A DNA stretch of 64,000 nt, taken from contig NZ_BPQX01000037.1 in NCBI RefSeq assembly GCF_022179525.1, positions 124,001-188,000 on the forward strand. Direction: 5' to 3'. The notes under the pieces are model-generated. The model had not been told where the DNA came from and made no database searches. It worked only from the letters and a program-made list of their open reading frames with translations. The stretch's first letter is position 1. The number at the start of each line of letters is the position of its first letter. The DNA is from Methylobacterium persicinum. GTDB lineage: Bacteria > Pseudomonadota > Alphaproteobacteria > Rhizobiales > Beijerinckiaceae. Positions 8,611 to 15,890 of this stretch are shown one piece after another. A program made the translations under genes and the position numbers.

Positions 8611-8739
8611 CTACGACGCCGGCCTCGGCTGGTTCGTAACCGGCGGCAGGGAGTTCGGGCTGTGCCACACGATCAGAAGGCTTCCCACGACGGAGAGGGC
8701 CAGGGCGGTGCAGAATAGGAGGAAGATCCAGCGCGGCAT
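8611..8739 (-). CDS. 42-residue single-pass membrane protein, unknown
   Basis: A short minus-strand frame, ATG at 8739 and TAG at 8611, encodes a protein beginning MPRWIFLLFCTALALSVVGS. It has one strongly hydrophobic helix (about residues 4-25) and a proline-rich polar tail. Hydrophobic composition with correct alternation and absence of rare codons argue for a real gene, but the ribosome-binding site is weak and no homologue is recognised. It is convergent with the dehydrogenase gene, 12 bases beyond that gene's stop. Confidence 0.45.
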   Translation of the reverse strand: MPRWIFLLFCTALALSVVGSLLIVWHSPNSLPPVTNQPRPAS

Positions 8740-8971
8740 GCGGACAGGCTATCACGAATGTCCGACGTTCGCGCCGGGTCGGCTGCCCCGGAACGCCGCC
8801 GCCTGCGGCATGGATCCCCTACGGCCCGGTTTCGTGACGTTTCGTGGGAAAAGACGCATCCTCCCGCCGGCAACGGACGTTGCAAGGATTGAGCGTATCA
8901 GCTTAGACCTGTTCCAGTCGCGACGGGTGTGCGCCCGCGTGCCGGCCTAAGCCGTAACAAGGAGGAAATTC

Positions 8972-9337
8972 ATGCGTCAGCTCGTTCTCGGTGCCATCCT
9001 CGCCGCAATGATCCCCCTGTCGGCCCAGGCCCAGGAGGCCGGCGATCCGGCTGCCGGTGAGAAGGCGTTCGCGCCGTGCAAGGCGTGCCATAACTTCCAG
9101 AAGAACGGCGTCGGGCCGGACCTGAAGGGTGTCGTCGGCCGTAAGGCTGGCACCTACGAGGGCTACAACTACTCTGCCGCGCTCAAGAACTCGGGCATCA
9201 CCTGGGACGAGGCGAATCTGCACGAGTGGCTGAAGAACCCGAAGGCGAAGGTGCCCGGCACCAAGATGATCTTCCAGGGCTACCCCGACGACAAGAAGGT
9301 CAGCGACGTCATCGCCTACCTGAAGTCCCAGTCGTAA
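8972..9337 (+). CDS. Periplasmic class I c-type cytochrome
   Basis: This 121-residue protein has a signal peptide ([21 protein letters not shown], cleavage after AQA), a single haem-binding CKACH motif at about residues 35-39, and a distal axial methionine most likely in GTKMIFQGY near residue 96. The surrounding [27 protein letters not shown] is typical of small mitochondrial-like cytochromes c/c2 of alphaproteobacteria, which shuttle electrons in the periplasm. A GGAGG ribosome-binding site lies just upstream and a strong terminator follows. The specific partner (methanol dehydrogenase, cytochrome bc1 or an oxidase) cannot be named from the sequence. Confidence 0.93.
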   Translation: MRQLVLGAILAAMIPLSAQAQEAGDPAAGEKAFAPCKACHNFQKNGVGPDLKGVVGRKAGTYEGYNYSAALKNSGITWDEANLHEWLKNPKAKVPGTKMIFQGYPDDKKVSDVIAYLKSQS

Positions 9338-9390
9338 GCAGCGAGGGCGCCTGGTCCGAAGGGCCGGGCGCCACTGGCCGTCAACGACCA

Positions 9391-9418
9391 ACGCCTGGCC
9401 GAGGGCCAGGCGTTTTTG
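9391..9418 (+). terminator. Rho-independent terminator of the cytochrome gene
   Basis: A perfect 10-bp stem (ACGCCTGGCC paired with GGCCAGGCGT) has a 3-base loop GAG and is followed by a run of T. It lies 54 bases after the cytochrome stop and separates it from the convergent regulator gene. Confidence 0.9.
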
Positions 9419-9472
9419 TATCCGTGGCAGGCCTCAAGCCCGGCCGTTTCCCTCGCAAAGGTTCCGCCGGCC

Positions 9473-9991
9473 TCAGGCCGGATCGTGGCTCCTTAGCCCA
9501 TCCCTCAGGGAGACGAGGTGCTCGAGCAGGTCCTTGCGGTCCTTGATCGCGAAGCCCGTCATGCCCCCGGCCTCGTCCGGGATACAGGCCAGGATGTCCC
9601 TGAGGGCTTCCCCTGCCTCGGTCAGGAAGATGCTGACCTGCCGCTCGTCGGGACGATCGCGGGCACGTCGCACCCGGCCGGACGCTTCGAGCCGCTTCAG
9701 CAGAGGCGTCAGCGTGCCGGAATCGAGGAACAGCCGCTCCCCGATCTCTTTCACGGTCAGGCCATCCTCCTCCCACAGCACCATCAGCACGAGGTATTGC
9801 GGGTAGGTCAGATCGTGGCGACCCAGCAGGTTGCGGTAGGCGCGCCCGAACGCATGGGCCGCCGCGTAGACCGCGAAGCAGAGTTGGTTGTCGAGCCGTT
9901 GCGACTCATTGAGGGCGCCGTGGCGCCTCTCCGGTTCGACCGCCGTTTCGGGCGTCGACGCGCCGTTGCGCCTCAGGGCGGGACCCGCCAT
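9473..9991 (-). CDS. MarR-family regulator, OhrR-like peroxide sensor
   Basis: This winged-helix regulator has 172 residues from ATG 9991. The segment [21 protein letters not shown] matches OhrR proteins, including the single N-terminal peroxidatic cysteine that senses organic hydroperoxides. The wing-helix region [28 protein letters not shown] with [16 protein letters not shown] is standard MarR DNA-binding. A further in-frame ATG at 10072 would add 27 residues, but ATG 9991 has a better GGAGGG site 11 bases upstream. The usual target gene, ohr, is not adjacent; the downstream neighbour is the convergent cytochrome and upstream is xerD. OhrR-type function is therefore inferred from motif only. 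Confidence 0.85.
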   Translation of the reverse strand: MAGPALRRNGASTPETAVEPERRHGALNESQRLDNQLCFAVYAAAHAFGRAYRNLLGRHDLTYPQYLVLMVLWEEDGLTVKEIGERLFLDSGTLTPLLKRLEASGRVRRARDRPDERQVSIFLTEAGEALRDILACIPDEAGGMTGFAIKDRKDLLEHLVSLRDGLRSHDPA

Positions 9992-10129
9992 TCTCGCTCT
10001 AACCCTCCGTCCATCCTCACCGATCGCCGCCGGACCTCGCGTCAGAGACGAAAGGTCGGTTCGCTGATCCATTCCCAAAGTCGATATCTAGACACTTCGT
10101 CACGATGGGACAATGAATTCAGTCGGGCC

Positions 10130-11092
10130 TCAAGTCTCGGCCACCGGATCGTCCATGAGTGGATGCAGATCTCGGACCATCGCCTTCAGGCGATCGTCGA
10201 GGACGTGCGTGTAGATCTGCGTCGTCGAGATGTCCGCATGACCGAGCAACTCCTGCACGATACGCAGGTCTGCCCCGTTATGCAGGAGATGGCTGGCGAA
10301 GGCATGCCGCAGAACGTGGGGACTGATACGGTCCGTCCGCAACCCCGCGGTGGCCGCGGCATCCTTCAGGTCGCGGGCGAAGGCCTGCCGGGTGAGGTGG
10401 CCGCTCTCGCTGTCGGCGGGGAAGAGCCAAGGGCTGTCCTCCGGCACCGCCGGGAGATGGACCGCCATGGCCGCCCGGGCCGCCTCCGTAAGGGGGACGA
10501 GACGCTCGCGTCCGCCCTTGCCCTTCACCATCAGGATCCGCGCGTCGGAACTCGCCGCCGACCGGGGCAGGGCCACGAGTTCCGACACGCGCAGGCCGGT
10601 CGCGTAGAGCAGCTCCAGCAGGCAGGCCACGCGGCGGGCACGCCTCGCCGGGCCGGGGGCCTGATCGGCGCGGCCGGCCGCGTCCTGCGCGGCGGAAAGC
10701 AGCCGATCGACCTCGGCCACCGACAGGACCTTGGGAAGCGGCCGTCCCCGGCGCGGGCCGGCGATGGGGCCGCTCGGATCGGCTTCTGTGACGCCTTCGG
10801 CGTAAAGGAACTTGTGGAAGCCGCGCACGCAGGAGAGCCGCCTCGCGGCGGTGGCTGCCGACAGTCCGCGCTGTTCCAGATCGATGACGAAGGCGCGCAG
10901 GAGGCCGGCATCGGCCCGGTCCGGGCTGGAGCCGGCGCGGGCGAGGTAGGCGAGGTAGTCGGCGAGGTCCCGGCGGTAGGCTTCGATGGTGTTGGTCCCC
11001 GCCCCCCGCTCGGCGGCGAGCATGGCGAGATAGTCGCCGACCTCCGGGGAAATGATGTCCGCCGTCGCGGTCAAGCCAGCCGGCGCAGTCAC
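10130..11092 (-). CDS. xerD: Tyrosine recombinase XerD
   Basis: This 320-residue site-specific recombinase acts with XerC to resolve chromosome dimers at dif under FtsK control. The N-terminal SAM-like core-binding domain covers about residues 10-100 (EVGDYLAMLAAERGAGTNTI onward). The catalytic domain shows the first arginine in YATGLRVSELVALP, the HxxR pair in HVLRHAFASHLL, the second histidine in LLGHADISTTQIYTHV, and the nucleophilic tyrosine in IYTHV. It starts with GTG at 11092, overlapping the stop of the preceding 49-residue membrane protein gene (GTGA). No integrase-type neighbours or mobile-element genes are near, so it is the housekeeping recombinase. Confidence 0.93.
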   Translation of the reverse strand: MTAPAGLTATADIISPEVGDYLAMLAAERGAGTNTIEAYRRDLADYLAYLARAGSSPDRADAGLLRAFVIDLEQRGLSAATAARRLSCVRGFHKFLYAEGVTEADPSGPIAGPRRGRPLPKVLSVAEVDRLLSAAQDAAGRADQAPGPARRARRVACLLELLYATGLRVSELVALPRSAASSDARILMVKGKGGRERLVPLTEAARAAMAVHLPAVPEDSPWLFPADSESGHLTRQAFARDLKDAAATAGLRTDRISPHVLRHAFASHLLHNGADLRIVQELLGHADISTTQIYTHVLDDRLKAMVRDLHPLMDDPVAET

Positions 11093-11238
11093 TTAGGCGG
11101 CTGAAGCTTCGAGGCGGGGATCGAGACGGACATCTCCCGCGGGGTGGGCTTCACGAAGGTGGCGAGGGCGAACATGCCGGCGAAGACGAGGCCGGCCAGG
11201 ATCGCGATGGTGGCGAAGAAACGGAACAGGGTCGGCAC
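11089..11238 (-). CDS. 49-residue membrane protein coupled to xerD
   Basis: From GTG at 11238 this tiny protein reads VPTLFRFFATIAILAGLVFA and continues through a single hydrophobic helix (residues 6-29) into a short polar tail ending SKLQPPK. A GAGG ribosome-binding sequence lies about 12 bases upstream. Its TGA overlaps the GTG of xerD, the classic arrangement for translational coupling. A longer upstream frame exists but has no coding character. The family is not recognised; a small conserved hypothetical protein is the best description. Confidence 0.65.
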   Translation of the reverse strand: MPTLFRFFATIAILAGLVFAGMFALATFVKPTPREMSVSIPASKLQPPK

Positions 11239-11509
11239 GTCGGTCGATCCTCGGGCGGACGGGCGCGGGGCAGGGGGGCCGATCGGGCCACCTTGCCCGC
11301 CCGTATCGGACCGCCGGTTTCCACCATGCGAACGCGGCGCTGACAAGGCCGGCGGCGCCACAGGCCGGCGCTGAAAGCCGTGTTTCGCGCTTGCCGTGAA
11401 ACGCGCTAAGAGCCACGCGCAGGAAGCGGCACGGCTGTGGCCGCTGCCGGGACGCCGTGACCGGGCGGCCCGGTCCGAGTGTCGTGTGAATCGCGTGTCG
11501 TGGGTTTCG

Positions 11510-12103
11510 ATGAACGAAGCGGAGGCCGACGAGCCTATCGAAGCGCGCCTGCGACGGGGCCTCGGGCTCCGGTCGATCGTGCTCGTCGGCCTGATGGGGG
11601 CCGGCAAGAGCACGGTGGGCCGTCGTCTCGCCAGTCGCCTCGGCCTGCTGTTCAAGGACGCCGACAACGAGATCGAGGCCGCCGCCGGCCTGACCATCCC
11701 CGACATCTTCTCCATCTATGGCGAGCCCAGCTTTCGCGACGGTGAGGAGCGGGTGATCGCCCGCCTCCTGCGGGCCGGGCCCCTCGTCCTCGCCACGGGC
11801 GGGGGCGCTTTCCTGCGGGAAACCACCCGTGAGCGTATCCGCGAGCGCGGCGTCTCGGTCTGGCTGAAGGCGGATCTCGACGTGCTGATGCGGCGGGTCC
11901 GCAAGCGCGGCAACCGTCCCCTACTTCAGACCGAGGATCCCGAGGAGACCATGCGGGCCCTCATGGAGATCCGGCATCCGGTCTATGCCGAAGCCGACGT
12001 GGTCGTGGTGTCCCGGGACGTGGCCCACGACCGCGTCGTGGAGGACGTGATGGAATCCCTCGTCTCCTTCCTCGACCCGCCGCCCGCCCTGGCGGCCCAG
12101 TGA
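11510..12103 (+). CDS. aroK: Shikimate kinase
   Basis: This 197-residue P-loop kinase phosphorylates shikimate at the 3-hydroxyl in the aromatic amino acid pathway. Walker A (GLMGAGKSTVGRRLA) is near residue 30, followed by the FKDADNEIEAAAG substrate-binding acidic pair, FRDGEERVI, the ATGGGAFL glycine motif, and the lid segment with arginines in KRGNRPLL. The start is set at ATG 11510; an in-frame upstream ATG at 11396 lacks coding character. Its TGA overlaps the GTG of aroB, so aroK-aroB form a translationally coupled operon, as in many proteobacteria. Confidence 0.95.
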   Translation: MNEAEADEPIEARLRRGLGLRSIVLVGLMGAGKSTVGRRLASRLGLLFKDADNEIEAAAGLTIPDIFSIYGEPSFRDGEERVIARLLRAGPLVLATGGGAFLRETTRERIRERGVSVWLKADLDVLMRRVRKRGNRPLLQTEDPEETMRALMEIRHPVYAEADVVVVSRDVAHDRVVEDVMESLVSFLDPPPALAAQ

Positions 12104-13233
12104 GCGCCCGGACCGTGACCGAACCCCTCTCCGTCCATGTCGGCCTCGACGGGGGCCGCGACTACGACATCCTGATCGGCCGGGGCCTCATCGCCGGGGC
12201 CGGCGCCCGGGTCGCCGCCCTTGGCGCCAGAGCGGCGGGGATCGTCACCGATGAGACCGTCGGCGCCCTCTACGCCGCCGGGCTTCGGGAGAGCCTGGAG
12301 GCGACCGGACTGCGCGCCGGCATCGTTACCGTTCCGCCCGGGGAGGCGTCCAAATCCTATACCCGGTTCGCCGAGGTCTGCGATGGGCTCCTCGCCCTCA
12401 AGATCGAACGCGGGGATGTCGTCATCGCCCTGGGCGGCGGCGTGGTCGGCGACCTCGCGGGCTTCGCCGCCGCCAGTCTCCGGCGCGGGGTGCGCTTCGT
12501 CCAGGTGCCGACTAGCCTGCTGGCGCAGGTCGACTCCTCGGTGGGGGGGAAGACCGGCATCAACTCGCCCCACGGCAAGAACCTCATCGGCGCCTTTCAC
12601 CAGCCTCGCCTGGTCCTGGCGGATACGGCGACCCTCGACACCCTCTCCGAGCGCGAGATGCGGGCGGGCTATGCCGAGGTGGCCAAGTATGGGCTGATCG
12701 GCGACGAGGGTTTCTTCTCCTGGTGCGAGGCCAACTGGCGGGGGATCTTCTCCGGTGGCCCCGAGCGGGACGAGGCTGTGGCCATCTGCTGCCGGGCCAA
12801 GGCGGGTGTCGTCACCCGCGACGAGCGTGAGGATGGGGAACGGGCACTCCTCAACCTCGGCCACACGTTCGGCCACGCCCTGGAGCGGATCACCGGCTAC
12901 GACTCGGGCCGCCTCGTCCACGGGGAGGGCGTCGCCATCGGGCTGGCACTCGCCTTCCGGTTCTCGGCGCGGCTCGGCCTCTGCGGTGGGCAGGAGGCCG
13001 GCCGCGTGGCGAACCACCTCGCCCTGGCCGGCCTGCCGACCCGGCTGCAGCAGGTGCCCGGCGGCAGTGGCGATGCCGGGGCCATCCTCGATGCCATGGC
13101 TCAGGACAAGAAGGTCCGCGATGGCGCGCTCACCTTCATCCTCGCCCGGGGCATCGGACAGAGCTTCATCGCCCCCGGGGTCGACCGGGCGGAGTTGCGG
13201 GCCTTCCTCGAAGCGGAACTCGCTGCGGCCTGA
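12100..13233 (+). CDS. aroB: 3-dehydroquinate synthase
   Basis: This 377-residue NAD- and zinc-dependent enzyme converts DAHP to 3-dehydroquinate, the second step of the shikimate pathway. Recognisable motifs are the PPGEASKSY phosphate-binding loop, IALGGGVVGDLAGFAAAS for NAD binding, VPTSLLAQVDSSVGGKTGIN at the active site, and zinc ligands in GHTFGHALE and LVHGEGVAIG. GTG at 12100 overlaps the aroK stop. Length is normal for the family and all key residues are present. Confidence 0.96.
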   Translation: MSARTVTEPLSVHVGLDGGRDYDILIGRGLIAGAGARVAALGARAAGIVTDETVGALYAAGLRESLEATGLRAGIVTVPPGEASKSYTRFAEVCDGLLALKIERGDVVIALGGGVVGDLAGFAAASLRRGVRFVQVPTSLLAQVDSSVGGKTGINSPHGKNLIGAFHQPRLVLADTATLDTLSEREMRAGYAEVAKYGLIGDEGFFSWCEANWRGIFSGGPERDEAVAICCRAKAGVVTRDEREDGERALLNLGHTFGHALERITGYDSGRLVHGEGVAIGLALAFRFSARLGLCGGQEAGRVANHLALAGLPTRLQQVPGGSGDAGAILDAMAQDKKVRDGALTFILARGIGQSFIAPGVDRAELRAFLEAELAAA

Positions 13234-13311
13234 ACCGCCTTCGCCGGCTTGCTTTGGACAGGTGCAGAGGCTATGAGCCTTCCGGCGTCCGGGCCCTCGG
13301 CCCGGCCGGTT

Positions 13312-13386
13312 GCCGGTGTAGCTCAGTGGTAGAGCAGCGCTTTCGTAAAGCGAAGGTCGGGGGTTCAAATCCCTCCTCCGGCACCA
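13312..13386 (+). tRNA. tRNA-Thr (anticodon CGT), CCA encoded
   Basis: The 75-base cloverleaf starts GCCGGTGTAGCTCAGTGG, with D-arm GCTC/GAGC, anticodon loop TTCGTAA giving CGT (13344-13346, reads ACG threonine codons), T-arm with TTCAAAT, discriminator A and encoded CCA. The G27-A43 mismatch at the base of the anticodon stem is also found in the E. coli tRNA-Thr(CGT). Position 6-67 of the acceptor stem is T-T, an unpaired position. It stands alone between aroB and the DUF2778 protein gene. Confidence 0.96.
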
Positions 13387-13635
13387 CCTTCTTCCCCATT
13401 CATCATCGCGGTGCCCTGCGGGGCCGGATTGCGGCAAAACCGTGGATTGCATCGGTTCTCGCCTGAAAAGGGTCCGGTTGCAGCCCGGATCGACCACGTC
13501 CTCGCCCTGAAATCGCCCCTCCGGTTACGCTGATTCCGGCCGCGCGGGTTCTGCCCTCCCGTTCATGTCGCCGCGATTCGCGGCCGTGACACCGGGGCAG
13601 CGACCCGCTCCGCGACGAGGAGCAAGGGCGTCCCG

Positions 13636-14709
13636 ATGACCGAACCCACGCAGCCCGCCGCCGGCCCGGAGAAAGGCCGCCGCCGTTCCTGCCTTCCGCC
13701 GCTCGGCATGCTGGCGGCCGTGGTGGCTCTGTCCGCCCTCGGCCAAGGCCGCGTCGCCGAACGGCCGACGCATCCGGCGGCGACGCCGGCCCAGGAGCAT
13801 GTCGCCCTCCGGCTTCCGGAGACCGAGGCGAGTGAGGCCCCCACCACCGCCGCCATTCCGACCGAAGATCTCCTCGATCCCTGGCACAGCAACCTTGCGG
13901 GCAAGCTGTCGCGCTGGGCTTGGACCCCCGAGGCACCGGCCGCACCGGCCCAGCCCGTCGAGGAGCAGGCGACCGCCCCCGCCGCTGCAGAGGCCGAGCC
14001 CCCGCGGACGGCCATGAGCGTGCCCTTGCCCGTGCCGCGTCCGCCCGAGTTGCGCGGATCCGCCCCCGCGCCCCGCCGTGCCGCAAGGTCGGCTGCCCGA
14101 CAGGAGGCCGCGCTGCCGCCCCAGCCGGCGCCCGAGGACAACCGCTCCTTCCTCGAAAAACTGTTCGGCGTGGAATCGACGCCCGCCCGGGCCTACACGG
14201 CCCTCGAGACCAAGCCGGCCGATCTCATCCCGCGTCCGCGGATCAGCCCGCCCCTGGCGCCCCCCGTGGCCGAAGGCGGGGCGGCGATCTACGATATCTC
14301 CGCCCGCATCGTCACCCTGCCGAGTGGCGAGAAGCTCGAAGCTCATTCCGGTCTCGGCGAGATCATGGACGACCCCCGCCATGCCAACGTGCGGATGCGC
14401 GGCGCCACGCCGCCGGGCACCTACGTTTTGTCGGAGCGAGAGCAGCTGTTCCACGGCGTCCGGGCGATCCGCCTGACGCCGGTCGGCGGCGCGGAGGCCG
14501 TTTACGGCCGGGTCGGGCTTCTGGCGCACACCTTCATGCTGGGTCCGAATGGGGCTTCGAACGGCTGCGTCTCGTTTCGCGATTACAACCGCTTCCTCAC
14601 CGCGTACCTGAACGGCGAGATCCGCCAGCTCGTGGTTGTGCCCGGCGTCGGCGGGGCCCCGCCGAACCTCGCCAACGCCTCGGGCTCCGTCCGCATGGCG
14701 CGGAACTGA
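13636..14709 (+). CDS. Membrane-anchored DUF2778 (Tlde1-like L,D-transpeptidase fold) protein
   Basis: This 357-residue protein has a short cytoplasmic basic N-terminus, one membrane helix near residues 24-40 (LGMLAAVVALSALGQG), a long Ala/Pro-rich linker to about residue 210, and a C-terminal domain. That domain contains ISARIVTLPSGEKLEAHSGLGEIMDDP, MRGATPPGTYVLSERE and a catalytic-looking LLAHTFMLGPNGASNGCVSFRD with His, Ser and Cys in the H-x(n)-S-x-G-C order of L,D-transpeptidases. DUF2778/Tlde1 domains act on peptidoglycan; some are type VI effectors, but no secretion or immunity gene is adjacent here. A housekeeping or defensive peptidoglycan-modifying role in the periplasm is inferred. 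Confidence 0.78.
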   Translation: MTEPTQPAAGPEKGRRRSCLPPLGMLAAVVALSALGQGRVAERPTHPAATPAQEHVALRLPETEASEAPTTAAIPTEDLLDPWHSNLAGKLSRWAWTPEAPAAPAQPVEEQATAPAAAEAEPPRTAMSVPLPVPRPPELRGSAPAPRRAARSAARQEAALPPQPAPEDNRSFLEKLFGVESTPARAYTALETKPADLIPRPRISPPLAPPVAEGGAAIYDISARIVTLPSGEKLEAHSGLGEIMDDPRHANVRMRGATPPGTYVLSEREQLFHGVRAIRLTPVGGAEAVYGRVGLLAHTFMLGPNGASNGCVSFRDYNRFLTAYLNGEIRQLVVVPGVGGAPPNLANASGSVRMARN

Positions 14710-14751
14710 CGACGGCGCCTCACGCAACTCGGGAAGGGATGGTCTGCGTTT

Positions 14752-15585
14752 TCAGGTCTGCGCGAGACTGTCGAGGAACAGGGTCACGGCGAGCAAGTCG
14801 GCCGAACCGCCGGGGCTGAGGCGGGCGGCCACGAAGGCATGGTGCACGGCAAGCGCCCTATCGCCCCAGCCCGCGGCGCCGACCCCGCCGGCCTCGAGGA
14901 ACTCCCGCGCCGCTCCTTGAGCGTACCGCAGTCCTTCCTCGCCGCCCCGGTGGAGGAGGTTGGTGTCGTCCAGGTCCGCCATCAGCGCGAAGAGGCATTC
15001 GATCCGCGCGGCCTGGGGATGCCCCGGCGCCAGATGCCGCCCCCGCCGTAGGGCGGGAAGGCCAAGGGCGCGCACCGCCGGGAAGCCGGCCGCCGCCTCG
15101 GCCCCGGCTCCGCCGACCCCGTAGCGCAGGGCGGCCCGCCCGCCGTGGGTGATCGGGGAGGCGGGCTTCCGGGCGATCTCAGGTCCCCACAAGGCGCCGA
15201 CCCGTTCGGCCAAATCCTCGGCCGACACTGCCTCGCCTCCTGCGAGGCCGGCGGCGGCGCAGATCAGCCCGAGGGAGAAGATCGCTCCCTTGTGGGCGTT
15301 GATGCCGCCGGTCGCGGCCATCATGGCTATCTCGGCCCGCAGGCCGATCCGGCGCAGGTCGCCGAGGGGGGCCCCCTCCGCCCCGGCCCGTGCCAACTCG
15401 GCGAAGAAGGGCGCAATGGCGCCCGCACTCCGCCGAAGCGTGTCCGCATCCATGTCCCGGTGGCTGCCCGAATCGACCAGGCTGACGAGACCGGGCTTCG
15501 GCCACGCCTCCAATTCGTCGATGAGGGCGCGGTGGGCGAGCTCTGCGATGTGATGGGCGCGGGAATCGGAGGCGAAGTTCGGCAC
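14752..15585 (-). CDS. Triphosphoribosyl-dephospho-CoA synthase family (CitG/MdcB-like) protein
   Basis: This 277-residue protein carries family motifs: ALIDELEAWPKPGLVSLVDSGSHRDM, GGINAHKGAIFSLGLICAAAG and DDTNLLHRGGEEGLRYAQGAA. In citrate or malonate lyase systems CitG/MdcB transfers the ribosyl group from ATP to dephospho-CoA to make the acyl-carrier prosthetic group. No citrate lyase or malonate decarboxylase genes are near, so that role is doubtful. CitG-like genes are also associated with tetrahydromethanopterin genes in methylotrophs, which would fit a Methylobacterium-like host; this is inference. Start GTG 15585; it is convergent with the DUF2778 gene. Confidence 0.82.
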   Translation of the reverse strand: MPNFASDSRAHHIAELAHRALIDELEAWPKPGLVSLVDSGSHRDMDADTLRRSAGAIAPFFAELARAGAEGAPLGDLRRIGLRAEIAMMAATGGINAHKGAIFSLGLICAAAGLAGGEAVSAEDLAERVGALWGPEIARKPASPITHGGRAALRYGVGGAGAEAAAGFPAVRALGLPALRRGRHLAPGHPQAARIECLFALMADLDDTNLLHRGGEEGLRYAQGAAREFLEAGGVGAAGWGDRALAVHHAFVAARLSPGGSADLLAVTLFLDSLAQT

Positions 15586-15657
15586 GCCGTCTTCTACACG
15601 GCTTTCATCTCACACCGCCCCGCCGTGCGGCGGGAAGCGTTGAATCACGAAGCCTAT

Positions 15658-15750
15658 CCGTCTTCGCGAGCGCAGCAAGCAATCCAGGTCAGCGGAACCT
15701 GACCGGATGTGGCGGATCCCTGGATTGCTTCGCTACGCTCGCAAAGACGG
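15658..15750. repeat. Dispersed palindromic repeat, copy A
   Basis: An inverted repeat of about 30 bp per arm. The left arm (CCGTCTTCGCGAGCGCAGCA then AGCAATCCAG) is nearly the reverse complement of the right arm (CTGGATTGCTTCGCTACGCT then CGCAAAGACGG). The spacer itself contains a smaller hairpin, GGTCAG/CTGACC. Closely related longer copies lie at 30481-30646 and 35018-35200. Confidence 0.85.
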
Positions 15751-15788
15751 GAGACGCGGCATGATCCGAGTTTCCCCGAGAACGCTCG

Positions 15789-15828
15789 AGCGCCTTTTCT
15801 GTCATCCTTGGATCACAGGAAAGGCGCT
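15789..15828. repeat. Hairpin between the ompA-like and CitG-like genes
   Basis: AGCGCCTTTTCTGT (15789-15802) pairs with ACAGGAAAGGCGCT (15815-15828) through 13 Watson-Crick pairs and one G-T. The loop contains TTGGATC, which also occurs at the ends of the dispersed repeat copies B and C. No T-tract follows on either strand, so it is not a standard terminator. Confidence 0.6.
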
Positions 15829-15890
15829 AGTCCATTGTGCTTGCCGCATTTTCTGACGCCGAACCGGCGTTCGCTCTCCCCGAACACGCG

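Larger units (their letters stand above)
15586..15890. other. Intergenic region with repeat copy A and a second hairpin
   Basis: No gene is seen in these 305 bases. They hold one copy of the dispersed palindromic repeat (15658-15750) and a separate 14-bp stem with one G-T pair at 15789-15828. Confidence 0.7.
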
